From an uncultured Desulfatiglans sp. (GTDB taxonomy: Bacteria > Desulfobacterota > DSM-4660 > Desulfatiglandales > Desulfatiglandaceae), in contig LR026961.1 in the NCBI GenBank assembly GCA_900498135.1, positions 1 to 64,000 on the forward strand: DNA of 64,000 nt, written 5' to 3'. Of this stretch, positions 55,610 to 64,000 are shown one piece after another. The notes beneath the pieces are model-generated. The model saw nothing but the letters and a program-made list of their open reading frames with translations. It ran no database searches and was not told the DNA's origin. Position 1 is the stretch's first letter; every line of letters begins with the position of its first letter. Both the position numbers and the translations under genes were made by a program.

Positions 55610-56493
55610 CAGACCCTTTCCTCCAGTTCCTTCTGCTTGCCGAGGAGCCCGGAGGGCTTGAGCAGAAGGATGAGAATGATCGTCCCGACAAGCACCATCG
55701 ACTCCCAGACGGTCCCCAGGAGCGTGCTGCTGATGATCACCGTGTAGCCAAGCACCAGGGAGGCCAGGATCGTCCCGGCCCAGCTTCCGAGCCCTCCCAC
55801 GATGCAGACGGCAAGCGCCCGGATCAGGACGTGGTATCCCTGTTCCACCGCCAGGTTCCCCAGGGGGAGGACCAGGACCGCCGCCATCCCCGCCAGGGCC
55901 GACCCGACCGCCAGGGACAGCATCGCGGTCCGGTCCGGATGGATCCCCAGCATCATGGCCGCCTGTTCGTCCTGCGCGATCGCCCTCAGCTTCAAACCCG
56001 CCTTGCTGTAGTGGGTGAAGAGATAGATGGCCAGGAGGATCAGGCTGCCGAAGCCCAGGATGAAGAGGCGCTGGAAGTCCACGAAGACCCCGGCGACGTT
56101 GATCTTGGCGTCGAAAAACGGCGGGAGGGAGTAGAACGGCCCGATGAACCCCTTGAACCCTGCGATGCCCTGCAGCCGGAGCCCCTCCAGGATGACCAGG
56201 CTGACCGCGAAGGAGGCGATGATCTCCGAGGTGGGCATCCCCCTCAGCCGGATCAACACGAAACGGTAAATGATCAGCCCCAACAACGCGGACACGACGA
56301 GCGCCAGGAGGATCGCCAGGATGTAGGGCAGCTTCAGGTCGTTCAGGAAGCTCCAGGTCAGGAAACCCACGAGCACGTAAACCGCGCCGTGGGCGAAATT
56401 GGGGATGCGGCTGACGCCGTAAACGAGTGCGAATCCGGCGGCCAGCAGCATGAAGATCATGCTGTTCACCGCCCCGTAGATCAGGATCTCCAT
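55609..56493 (-). CDS. livH: LIV-type ABC transporter permease LivH, cassette 1
   Basis: A 294-residue inner-membrane permease with eight or so helices. The N-terminus (NSMIFMLLAAGFALVYGVSR) and the DEQAAMMLGIH EAA-like loop are typical of LivH. First gene of the livH-livM-livG-livF-ligase run. The upstream gap is filled by the composite repeat, so its promoter would lie inside or beyond the repeat, or transcription continues from the binding-protein gene. Confidence 0.93.
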   Translation of the reverse strand: MEILIYGAVNSMIFMLLAAGFALVYGVSRIPNFAHGAVYVLVGFLTWSFLNDLKLPYILAILLALVVSALLGLIIYRFVLIRLRGMPTSEIIASFAVSLVILEGLRLQGIAGFKGFIGPFYSLPPFFDAKINVAGVFVDFQRLFILGFGSLILLAIYLFTHYSKAGLKLRAIAQDEQAAMMLGIHPDRTAMLSLAVGSALAGMAAVLVLPLGNLAVEQGYHVLIRALAVCIVGGLGSWAGTILASLVLGYTVIISSTLLGTVWESMVLVGTIILILLLKPSGLLGKQKELEERV

Positions 56494-56520
56494 GCCCGCA
56501 CCTCGGCTGTGGGTTGTCGG

Positions 56521-56830
56521 TCCGGAAATGCCTTATCCGGCACGATCCGGTTCCCAATCCGGAAATGAGAATTTTTCTTCACACCCTGCGGGTGCCCAGT
56601 CCCACCGCTTCGTGGCGAGTCCCGGTTTAACCAATTTCAAGCAAATCAAGCAGTTTCCATCCGGAAACGATTTCCCGGTAGAACCCCGTTTCCAATCCGG
56701 AAATGAGGATTTTTGGCCAATATCAAGGAAATCAAGCGTTTGCGCGGAGGCGACCTGCAGGTCGCCGCACAAGCAAACGTGCAGATTGACGCCGAGATTG
56801 GCCAAAAAGACCATTTCCGGATGGAAACGG
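56521..56830. repeat. Composite intergenic repeat, best-preserved copy
   Basis: Order: flank (CCAATCCGGAAATGAG), small-hairpin module (about 56572-56632), second flank (CCATCCGGAAACGATT...CCAATCCGGAAATGAGG, 56657-56710), 95-base foldback module 56712-56806, CCATTTCCGGATGGAAAC. The foldback core has a perfect 18-base palindrome at 56749-56766. The module is in inverted orientation relative to 118-212 and has the same length. The block runs from 28 bases after the livH start side to three bases from the binding-protein stop. Confidence 0.88.
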
Positions 56831-56832
56831 GG

Positions 56833-58110
56833 CTACTTCTTCATCCAGGGCGGGAGCTTCAGTTCGCCGGTGGCGGCGGCCTTCGGGAAGATGGTCACCC
56901 GCTGGCCGTCCTGCCATTGGATCCAGTTCCCGAGCACGCTCGTCTGGGGGTCATAGCCGTAGATGATCTGATGGTTCTCGTCGAAGCGGACCGTCCCGCG
57001 CACCAGTTGGAGGTCGGTCTTCAGGAGGGCGTCGATCACCGCCTCCTTTTCGAGGGTCCCGGCCCGCTCGATGGCGTCCGCAAGGATGTACATGGTCTCG
57101 TAACCGCTCACGGACCCGGTGCTGCGCGGCGGCACGCCCCAGCGCTTCTTATAGGCCTCGTAATAGGCGCGGGACTTCGGGGTGACATCGGAGGGCGTCG
57201 CGCCGGCCTCCGAAAGGTTCACCACCACATAGGCGGTCTTCCCGCCCGTGGCCTCCCAGAAACCGGGGTCTTCAGCCGCCCCGATGAAGCCGAGCGGCAG
57301 CGCCGGCACTTCGAGGTCCGCCCATTGCCGAATCATGATGGAGGTCTCGGGGGCATAGGCCCAGACGAAGAGCACCTGGGCGCCCGACTTCTTGCACTCG
57401 GTCAGGGGCACCGTGTAGTCCGTGGTGCCGATCGGGTGCTTGTCGTATCCGGTGATCTCCCACCCCATGGCCTTCGCCTTCTCTTCCACGATCTGCGCAG
57501 CCTTCCGGCACATAAGGCTGTCGTCGATGGAGATGAAGAGCTTGTTGAAGCCGTGGTTTTCCTTGAGGGTGGTCAGAAGGTCCAGGGCCTCCTTGACATA
57601 CCACTTCACGCTGCCGCTCGCGCGGAAGGAGTGTTTGTATTTCTCCCGGTTCTCGGCGACCTTCTGGTCCCAGGTGGGGGTGTAGGAGCCGATCCCCACG
57701 ATGTCCACGATCCCATACCGGGCGTAAAGGTCCATCGCGGCGATCGAGCACTCCGACATGCAGGGGCCGCCGGCAATGAAATGGGCCTTGGTGTCGAGGA
57801 TCAGCTTCTCGATCGCCAGGAGCACATCACGGGCAGGCACCCCCGGCTCCTCGTCCCGGCTGTCGATGATCTCGAGTTTGATCGGGCGCTTCACCCCGCC
57901 CACATCGACGCCCCCGGCGGCGTTGATCTCCTCGGTCGCGAGGACCATCCCACGCTCGCCGTTCTGTCCATACCCGCTCGCCCTCGGAATCGGCGCGCCG
58001 ACGATGATGGGATCCGCGGCCGCAGCCGGATCAGGGCCGGCCGGAACCGACCAGAGGGCCGCGCACACCAGCACCAGAAAGACCTTCCCCAGACAGCTCG
58101 CTACCTTCAT
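56833..58110 (-). CDS. LIV-type ABC transporter substrate-binding protein
   Basis: A 425-residue periplasmic binding protein with a cleaved signal peptide (about 1-32, ending PAAAADP). It has the type I fold beginning IIVGAPIPRASGYG and the EINAAGGV motif. It should deliver the ligand to LivH/LivM encoded after the repeat. Ligands of this family include branched-chain amino acids, aromatic acids and short carboxylates; the neighbouring acyl-CoA ligase favours a carboxylic acid. GGAGG precedes the ATG. Confidence 0.92.
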   Translation of the reverse strand: MKVASCLGKVFLVLVCAALWSVPAGPDPAAAADPIIVGAPIPRASGYGQNGERGMVLATEEINAAGGVDVGGVKRPIKLEIIDSRDEEPGVPARDVLLAIEKLILDTKAHFIAGGPCMSECSIAAMDLYARYGIVDIVGIGSYTPTWDQKVAENREKYKHSFRASGSVKWYVKEALDLLTTLKENHGFNKLFISIDDSLMCRKAAQIVEEKAKAMGWEITGYDKHPIGTTDYTVPLTECKKSGAQVLFVWAYAPETSIMIRQWADLEVPALPLGFIGAAEDPGFWEATGGKTAYVVVNLSEAGATPSDVTPKSRAYYEAYKKRWGVPPRSTGSVSGYETMYILADAIERAGTLEKEAVIDALLKTDLQLVRGTVRFDENHQIIYGYDPQTSVLGNWIQWQDGQRVTIFPKAAATGELKLPPWMKK

Positions 58111-58373
58111 ATCTGCCTCCTTTTTTGGACAACACTTGGAAAAAACGGTTGACGGTCCAATGTAACATCGGGATCACCCCTCTTCGATCGACCGCAGGGG
58201 CGCCGACGAAACGCAAGCTCGACAGGTCCACGCCGGGCGGCGCTCATTCCGCCCATGAATACCGCGGCGATCGGAGGGATGAAAAATCCCATGGCGGACA
58301 AAGGCACGCCCGGCCGGGCCGCGGCTGATCATCTGCGGCCACGCTCGCCAGTGGGCAAAGGGCCGGCCGCGGG

Positions 58374-58895
58374 CTATCGCTTGAGAATGGTCGGTGAAGG
58401 CTCGTACCGCCCCTCCTGGACATCTTGCCAGAACTGCTTCCGATCCTTCTCCCAGCCCTTCCCGAAGGACGATGCAAAAACCCCGCCCAGCCTTTCGAAG
58501 AGCCGCTTCCATCCGGCCTGATGGCTCAGGGTCAGCACGTCTTCCAGAAAGGGGACGATCTGCGAGAGCTTTTCTTTCGGCAGATAGGCCCGGGCGCCGA
58601 GCTCGATCGATTTTTGGAGGGCCTCCCGGTTGAAGGCCTGCGCGGTCAGCATCACCGCCGGGAACCCCATGTGGACGGCGGTGTCGAGGAGTTCGAAGCC
58701 GCGCACCCCCATGATATCCAGGATCACCAGATCGTAGGTCCAGGAGTGCAGCAACTGCTGAGCCCTCTCATAGTCCAGGGCCCGGTCGATCAGGAGCCCC
58801 TCGAAGCCTTCCAGCTGCTCTTCGAGCGCGTCGAGGACGTCGGGTTCATCATCGACGATCAGGATATGCTTGTTGTTCAGGATGCTTTCAGGCAT
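58374..58895 (-). CDS. Single-domain response regulator with conserved tail, copy 1
   Basis: A 173-residue protein. Receiver domain with D15/D16, phospho-acceptor D60 (LVILDIMG), T84 and K107. After the receiver comes a ~50-residue tail (HQAGWKRLFERLGGVF, then FGKGWEKDRKQFW and PSPTILK) shared with the paralogue at 59526-60047. No DNA-binding output is seen. It lies between the two transporter/ligase cassettes with no kinase adjacent. GGAG precedes the ATG. Confidence 0.9.
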   Translation of the reverse strand: MPESILNNKHILIVDDEPDVLDALEEQLEGFEGLLIDRALDYERAQQLLHSWTYDLVILDIMGVRGFELLDTAVHMGFPAVMLTAQAFNREALQKSIELGARAYLPKEKLSQIVPFLEDVLTLSHQAGWKRLFERLGGVFASSFGKGWEKDRKQFWQDVQEGRYEPSPTILKR

Positions 58896-59525
58896 TCGAA
58901 CGTGCTCCTTTCCTCATTCCGGCATGGCCTTCGGACCTGCCGCGGAGCCGGGTGCATCATCATTGCAGGGGTTCAAACGAACGGGTATCAGACAGTTGAA
59001 ACAGGACGCCATCCGGGTCGCCGCAGGAAAAACACGCGGCTCGGCGCTGGATTCGCTGAAACGACCGTCCCGGATGGAAATCGAAAAAAGCCACGCTCCT
59101 GCCGCATGCGAAGCGCTGGAGCGGTCTTCGGCTGCCGGGTCGCGAGGCCTGTCCGCGGGGCGGCAGTCCTCGTGTGAAGGTTGGAATCCGCCCTGTCGAA
59201 AGACCTCGACGGGCGGACCGAAAAACGCGAGCGCCGGAGGCGCGGAAAGCACCCCTTGCCGGGGGAGCATCATGCCCCGCCGGGGTAGGGCGATGGAACG
59301 GGGATTCGCTGCAGCCCCCTTGACGAGGGGCAAGAATCCCCTGAGAACCATCGAAAGTGGAACAAGGAAACCAACATCCGGTGCAGCGGCACCGCCTGAC
59401 GTCCGCAGGCGAACTGAACGCCCGCGTGGCGGAAGCGGGGGCGGCGGGGCCATCGCGGCTGAGCCGCCTGCGGCCTGCGCTGGAGGCGAAAGCCCCCGAC
59501 GGAGCCCCGGCCGCACGGGACGGGC
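58896..59525. other. 630-base gap between paired response regulators, no gene seen
   Basis: GC-rich sequence without a frame having both a ribosome site and protein-like composition. No copy of the intergenic repeat is recognised, and no inverted repeat or RNA motif stands out. It may be a degraded gene remnant or a long leader of the downstream regulator gene. Confidence 0.4.
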
Positions 59526-60047
59526 TTATTTCTTCAGAATGACGGGGGCAGGCTGGTAGTTCCCCTCCTGCACCTCCTTCCAGAACGCCTCCCGATCCTT
59601 CTGCCATTCCTTGCCGAACTTCGACGTGAAAACCCCGCCCAGCCGGTCGAAGACACGCTTCCAGCCGGCCTGATGGCTGAGGGTGAGCACGTCCTCCAGA
59701 AAGGGGACGATCTCGCCCAGCTTCTCCTTGGGGAGGTAGGCCCGGGCGCCGAGCTCGACGGACTTCTCGAGCGCCTCGACCGAAAACGCGTGGGCGGTCA
59801 GCATGACCGCCGGAAATCCGAGATGCACGGCCGCATTCAGGAGATCGAAGCCCCGCACCCCCATGATGTCCAGGATCACCAGATCATAGCTCCAGGATCG
59901 GAGCAGTTCGTAGGCGGTCTTGTAGTCGGTGGCCTTGTCGAAGACGAGCCCCTCGAATTCTTCGAGCTGCTCCTCCAGGGCCTCGAGCACGTCCGGCTCG
60001 TCATCGACCGCCAGAATACGCTTGTTGTTCAGAACACTCTCCCGCAT
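59526..60047 (-). CDS. Single-domain response regulator with conserved tail, copy 2
   Basis: A 173-residue paralogue of the protein at 58374-58895, identical in length and layout. The receiver has D15/D16, D60, T84 and K107, and the tail carries the same HQAGWKR, FGKEWQKDREAFW and PAPVILK motifs. The tail may be a protein-interaction segment. A GGAGG lies seven or so bases before the ATG. It lies downstream of the cassette 2 ligase gene on the same strand, separated by a short repeat copy. Confidence 0.9.
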   Translation of the reverse strand: MRESVLNNKRILAVDDEPDVLEALEEQLEEFEGLVFDKATDYKTAYELLRSWSYDLVILDIMGVRGFDLLNAAVHLGFPAVMLTAHAFSVEALEKSVELGARAYLPKEKLGEIVPFLEDVLTLSHQAGWKRVFDRLGGVFTSKFGKEWQKDREAFWKEVQEGNYQPAPVILKK

Positions 60048-60065
60048 CGCAGGATCCTCCTTCTA

Positions 60066-60121
60066 ACTCGTATCCATCCGGAAATGATTTTCCAGTGGAA
60101 CCCGGTTTCCAATCCGGAAAT
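60066..60121. repeat. Flank-type copy of the composite intergenic repeat
   Basis: CGTATCCATCCGGAAATGATT, a short spacer, then GGTTTCCAATCCGGAAAT, matching 45063-45120. It fills almost the entire gap between the ligase stop and the response regulator ribosome site. Confidence 0.8.
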
Positions 60122-60125
60122 CCCG

Positions 60126-61787
60126 TCACATCTTCTTTTCCTTGGTGAGCCGCCGGCGTTCCTCATCGCGGATCTCGCGCCTCAGAAGCTTGCCGACCTT
60201 CGACTTCGGCAGCATGTCGCGGAACTCGATGTAGCTCGGCACCTTGTAGGAGGCCAACCGCTCCCGGCAGAAGTTCAGGAGGTCGGCGCCGCTGACCCCG
60301 CGGGCGTCCTCCTTCAGCACGACGATCGCCTTGATCCGTTCGCCCACCTTCGGGTCGGGGACCCCCACCACGCAGGCCCCGATCACGGTCGGATGGTTCT
60401 GCAGCACGGCCTCCACCTCGGAGGCCGAGACCCGGAAGGCCTTGTGCTTGATGATATCGGCGGAGCGCTCCACGTAGAGCAACTGACCGTCTTCATCCTG
60501 CTTGACGAAGTCCCCCATGCGGTAGAAAATCTTGTCGCCGATCTTGACATAGGAATTCTGAGTCTCTTCGGGCTTCTTCCAGTATTCCTTGATCGTGTAA
60601 GGCGAAGTCACCAGGAGTTCCCCTGTCTCGCCCGTCGGAACGGCTTCGAGGGTTTCGGGGTCCGCCACCAGGCATTCGCGGCTTTCGAGCGGCAGGCCGA
60701 TGGTGGTCGGCTTCGGGTTCCCGTCGATGCGGCTGTAGGTCACGTGCCCCGCCTCGGTCGACCCGTAGACCTGGTAGATGGGCACGCCGAAACGCTCCTT
60801 CCAGCGGTTGAAGACCTCCCGCGGCAGGACGTCGCCGCCGCAGTAGCAGTAGACCAGCGAACTGATGTCATAGCGTTCCAGACGGTCGTTTTCGAGGATC
60901 ATCCGGTAAAGGGCCGGCACCCCCAGCATCCACCGGACCCGGTGCCGCTCGATGGTCTCGAGGATCGCGTCCACCTGCGGAACGGGCATGAGCGCCGTGC
61001 AGTTTCCCTTGTTGAGGCCGAGCGCCATGAAGAGCCCGAGCGCCATGATGTGGAAGAGCGGGTTGACGGCGATATAGCAGTCCTCGCCTTCCTTGAGGTG
61101 CCCCGCCGCCACGTCCTCGGTGACATCGTTCACATAGGAAGTCATGCCTATGTGGTTGCCCGGGACCCCCTTCGGGAAGCCGGTCGTACCGCCCGTGTAC
61201 AAAATGTAGGAGAGGTCGTTCCACGGGTCGATCTGGGGGGATTTCCGAAGAGGTGTGTGCTTGAGGAGGGAGCGGAAGGAATGAACCTTGCCGCCTTTTT
61301 CCCACTTTCCATGCGGAATCTTGTCGAACAGGACCCCGAGGGCCCGCTTCCAGGGCGGCAGAAGATCGGCCAGGTTCGTGACGATCACCCGCTTGAGGCC
61401 GGTCTTTTCGAGGACCTCCTGCACATAGCAGAAGTTCGTGTCGAGGCAGATCACCGTTTCGACCTCGGCATCCTTGATCATGTACTCGATCTCGAAAGAG
61501 GTGTAGATCGGCGAGACCGGCACCAGGACCGCCCCAAGCTTCTGGATCCCGAGGTAGGCGATGACCCACTGCACGCAGTTGCTGATGTAGATCATCACCC
61601 GGTCGCCCTTGCGGACCCCCATCTCCTCCAGCGCCCCGGCAAACCGCTCACTGAGATTGCGCAGACGGGAAAAGGAGAAGACCTCCCCGAGATAGAGCAC
61701 CGCCGGCCGGTCGCCGTAGCGCTCGCACATGCGGTCGAACCGCGTGAAGGTCACCTCCCGCGCCAGCTCCTCCGGACTGATTTTCAT
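60126..61787 (-). CDS. AMP-forming acyl-CoA ligase, cassette 2
   Basis: A 553-residue ANL-superfamily ligase, clear paralogue of the protein at 51413-53047. P-loop [19 protein letters not shown], a normal A7 motif (YRMGDFV), hinge ERSADIIKHKAFRVS and the C-terminal [11 protein letters not shown] lysine. It is 56 bases downstream of livF of the same cassette. Together with the transporter it suggests uptake followed by CoA activation of a carboxylic acid; the two ligases may differ in substrate. Confidence 0.93.
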   Translation of the reverse strand: MKISPEELAREVTFTRFDRMCERYGDRPAVLYLGEVFSFSRLRNLSERFAGALEEMGVRKGDRVMIYISNCVQWVIAYLGIQKLGAVLVPVSPIYTSFEIEYMIKDAEVETVICLDTNFCYVQEVLEKTGLKRVIVTNLADLLPPWKRALGVLFDKIPHGKWEKGGKVHSFRSLLKHTPLRKSPQIDPWNDLSYILYTGGTTGFPKGVPGNHIGMTSYVNDVTEDVAAGHLKEGEDCYIAVNPLFHIMALGLFMALGLNKGNCTALMPVPQVDAILETIERHRVRWMLGVPALYRMILENDRLERYDISSLVYCYCGGDVLPREVFNRWKERFGVPIYQVYGSTEAGHVTYSRIDGNPKPTTIGLPLESRECLVADPETLEAVPTGETGELLVTSPYTIKEYWKKPEETQNSYVKIGDKIFYRMGDFVKQDEDGQLLYVERSADIIKHKAFRVSASEVEAVLQNHPTVIGACVVGVPDPKVGERIKAIVVLKEDARGVSGADLLNFCRERLASYKVPSYIEFRDMLPKSKVGKLLRREIRDEERRRLTKEKKM

Positions 61788-61843
61788 AATCCCCCAAACT
61801 CCCGAAAAAAGACTGAGTAAAGGTTTCGCGTGATCGTCTGGCC

Positions 61844-62596
61844 CTACGACTCGACCCCGAAGTAGGCGGAGCGCACATCCGGGTTGTCGAGCAGTTCCTG
61901 GCGCTCCCCTTCGAGCACCGCCGCCCCGTTCTCGAGGATGAAGGCGTAGTCGATGATGGGGATCACCGGCCGCGCGTACTGCTCCGTGACGATGATCGAT
62001 ATCTGGCGCTCGTCACGGATGACCCGTGTGGCCTTGACGAGGATCGCCTGCATCAGGGGGCTCAGGCCCATCAGCGGCTCGTCGAGGAGCAGGAGCTTCG
62101 GCTGCGCCATGAGCGCCCGCCCGATCGCCAGCATCTGCTGCTCGCCGCCGCTCAGAAACCCGCCGATGCGTTTGCGCAGCTTCACCAGGGGCGGGAAGAG
62201 TTTGAAGCAGTACTCTTCGGTCTCCCGCGCCTCGGCGGGCTTCGCCAGATAGGCGCCGATGCGAAGGTTCTCGAGGACCGTGCTCTCGCTGAAGATGCGG
62301 CGCCGCTCGGGGCAGAGGATGAGACCCTTGCGGGCCCTCAGGCTCGGCTTGAGGCCGGTGATGTCCTCGCCGAGGTAGGTGACGCTGCCGAGCACCGTGA
62401 TCCGCTCGCCCCCGGCCATCACCTCCTTTTTCCGGATGTCCTCCATGATGCCGGAGAGGGTGTACATGAGCGTGGACTTCCCGGCGCTGTTGGCGCCGAA
62501 GACCCCTACGATCCGCTTCTCCGCGCACGAGATGCTGACGTTGTTCAGCGCGAGCATGTTCTCGTAAAAGACCATCAAGCCGGACGCCTCAAGCAT
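61844..62596 (-). CDS. livF: LIV-type ABC transporter ATP-binding protein LivF, cassette 2
   Basis: A 250-residue ATPase, paralogue of 53089-53841. Walker A GANSAGKST, signature LSGGEQQMLAIG, Walker B LLLLDEPLMG. It starts 8 bases inside the livG stop region with GAGGTGAT upstream. Confidence 0.94.
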   Translation of the reverse strand: MLEASGLMVFYENMLALNNVSISCAEKRIVGVFGANSAGKSTLMYTLSGIMEDIRKKEVMAGGERITVLGSVTYLGEDITGLKPSLRARKGLILCPERRRIFSESTVLENLRIGAYLAKPAEARETEEYCFKLFPPLVKLRKRIGGFLSGGEQQMLAIGRALMAQPKLLLLDEPLMGLSPLMQAILVKATRVIRDERQISIIVTEQYARPVIPIIDYAFILENGAAVLEGERQELLDNPDVRSAYFGVES

Positions 62597-63377
62597 AGGT
62601 CATCACCTCCGAAATCTCCTCGGACCCGAAGTAGGCCTCCTTCACCCGCGGATCCGCCATGACCTCCTCGGACGTCCCTTCGGTCAATTTCTCGCCGAAA
62701 TTCATGACGACCACCCGGTTGGCCACCCTGAACAATTCGCGCAGGCGGTGCTCGATCATCACGAGGGTGATCCCCTCCATCTGCAGCCGTTCGATCAAAG
62801 GCACCATGCTGGCGATCTCGCTCATGCTGAGCCCGGAGAACACCTCGTCGCACAGGATCACATCGGGCTTGAGCGCCAGGCAGCGCGCCAGCTCCAGGCG
62901 CTTCAGGTAGCCCGTCGGGAGGCTCGAGGCCATCTTGTAGGGCACGTAGGAATCGCGCTCGAAGCCGATCTCCTCCAGGATGTCGATGCTGACCGTGTTG
63001 CGGTCGCCGAGCTTTCCGCCGCCCCGCCAGCCGCCGGTCCGCTTCGAACGCGGCGAAAAGAGGGGGATCACCAGGTTCTTGTAGGCGGGCAGGCTGTAAT
63101 AGGGCCGCATGATCTGGAAGGTGCGGGCCACCCCCATGTCGGCGATCTTGTGCGGGGGCTTGCCGCTGATCTCCTTCCCGCGGAAGAAGATCCTGCCCGA
63201 GCTCGGTTTGACGAAGCCCGTGATGCAGTTGACGATCGTGGTCTTGCCCGAGCCGTTCGGGCCGATGATCCCGAGGACGTCCCCCTCGTTTACATTGAAA
63301 CTCAAACGGTTCAGGGCCAGGATCCCACCGAAGGTCTTGGTGACCTCCCGGATCTCGAGGATCGGTTCCGCGCTCAT
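62589..63377 (-). CDS. livG: LIV-type ABC transporter ATP-binding protein LivG, cassette 2
   Basis: A 262-residue ATPase, paralogue of 53838-54596. Walker A GPNGSGKTT, atypical signature LPTGYLKRLELARCLA and Walker B LCDEVFSG as in cassette 1. The ATG at 63377 overlaps the livM stop (ATGA). An open frame to 63860 upstream is antisense-like. Confidence 0.92.
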   Translation of the reverse strand: MSAEPILEIREVTKTFGGILALNRLSFNVNEGDVLGIIGPNGSGKTTIVNCITGFVKPSSGRIFFRGKEISGKPPHKIADMGVARTFQIMRPYYSLPAYKNLVIPLFSPRSKRTGGWRGGGKLGDRNTVSIDILEEIGFERDSYVPYKMASSLPTGYLKRLELARCLALKPDVILCDEVFSGLSMSEIASMVPLIERLQMEGITLVMIEHRLRELFRVANRVVVMNFGEKLTEGTSEEVMADPRVKEAYFGSEEISEVMTYA

Positions 63378-64000
63378 ACCTTCACCCACCTTTCGAACTG
63401 CTGATATTTCCGGGTCCCGTACACCATGAGCCCCTCGCTCCGAAACACCACGAAGGCCATGAGGATCAGGGCGTAGAAGACGATGCGCAGGGTCCCGAAG
63501 GCCCTCAGGAGCTCGGAGACAGGCACCAGAATGAAGCATCCGAGGACCGGCCCCACCAGCGTACCGCCGCCGCCGATCACCGTCGCGGCGATGGGCAGGA
63601 TGGAAAAATCGAGTGCGAAGAGGGAGATCCCGGACCACATGTAGATGTGCACGAGGCAGGCCCCGCCAAGACAGCCAAGGCCCGAGGCGACGAACACCCC
63701 CAGGGCCTTGTAGTAGGTCACGTTCATGCCCGAGGCCCGCACCGCCTGGTCGTTGTCTTTCACTGCGCGGAAAACCAGCCCGATGTCCAGGTTGACCAGA
63801 CGCCGAATCCCAAAAAGAAAGAGGAGCACCAGCGCGATGACCAGATACTCTTCCACCCACTGGCTAGGGAAGCTCTCGATGCCCATGATGCCGTCGGTTC
63901 CACCCAGGATGTCGAGGGCCTCGATGACCCTCGCCAGCAGCAGGGGGTACATCAGCGTCACGATCGCGAAGTACACCCCGCGCAGCGGCAGGCACGGCAG
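63374..64000 (-). CDS. livM: LIV-type ABC transporter permease LivM, cassette 2, partial
   Basis: The reading frame runs off the right edge, so only the C-terminal ~208 residues are present. RGVYFAIVTLMYP and FSILPIAATVIGGGGTLVGPVLG match LivM of cassette 1 closely. The GTG codon at 63976 is internal, not a start. A livH and perhaps a binding-protein gene are expected beyond the window. Confidence 0.92.
   Translation of the reverse strand: MPCLPLRGVYFAIVTLMYPLLLARVIEALDILGGTDGIMGIESFPSQWVEEYLVIALVLLFLFGIRRLVNLDIGLVFRAVKDNDQAVRASGMNVTYYKALGVFVASGLGCLGGACLVHIYMWSGISLFALDFSILPIAATVIGGGGTLVGPVLGCFILVPVSELLRAFGTLRIVFYALILMAFVVFRSEGLMVYGTRKYQQFERWVKV

Overview
The window looks like chromosome from a high-GC, Gram-negative anaerobe of the Desulfobacterota (a sulfate-reducer or syntroph-like lineage). 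This is inferred from gene content, not from a marker gene. The indicators are a lipid A/Kdo/heptose pathway (Gram-negative envelope), the futalosine menaquinone route, a split B12-dependent acyl-CoA mutase with MeaB beside beta-oxidation genes, duplicated LIV-type ABC transporters with acyl-CoA ligases, and a candidate selenoprotein. I see no rRNA, tRNA, CRISPR array, phage or transposase gene.

Layout. 1-12404: gltX, then a long minus-strand block for short-chain acyl-CoA oxidation: two thiolases, enoyl-CoA hydratase, acyl-CoA dehydrogenase, acyl-CoA mutase large subunit, B12 subunit, MeaB, a small membrane protein, an XRE-cupin regulator and a second acyl-CoA dehydrogenase. The mutase carries Phe91/Gln209, the isobutyryl-CoA mutase signature, so the block reads as isobutyrate (or valine-derived isobutyryl-CoA) to butyryl-CoA to acetyl-CoA. 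12652-23000: aminotransferase, lone TolQ-like channel, methyltransferase coupled to a C45-peptidase lipoprotein, flavin reductase, an ATPase-GNAT fusion, a candidate selenoprotein with an in-frame TGA followed by a SECIS-like hairpin, and a PAS/PAS/GAF histidine kinase with a Cys-rich ATP lid. 23668-35231: menaquinone genes mqnB-mqnD (plus strand) and mqnE-mqnC-mqnX, mqnL-mqnP (minus strand), interrupted by dmeF, a GDT1-like protein, a ferredoxin-like protein and an EamA transporter; mqnA is not here. 35333-46069: envelope block waaA-lpxK-lpxL-waaF-gmhB-waaC with many 4-bp start/stop overlaps, preceded by DUF4390 and an NtrY-like kinase, plus lpxC. 46464-51249: mltA, glyS, glyQ. 51413-64000: two paralogous transporter/ligase cassettes (livH-livM-livG-livF-ligase with a substrate-binding protein, and livM-livG-livF-ligase running off the end), separated by two paralogous single-domain response regulators.

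A dispersed, foldback, composite intergenic repeat is the most striking non-coding feature. Copies lie at about 1-321, 3884-4045, 8650-8712, 9650-9735, 23188-23425, 26220-26680, 45060-45130, 56521-56830 and 60066-60121, usually hard against gene ends. Its core is a 95-bp palindromic module bounded by TTTGGCCAAT/ATTGGCCAAA. A different MITE-like foldback element lies at 47934-48074.
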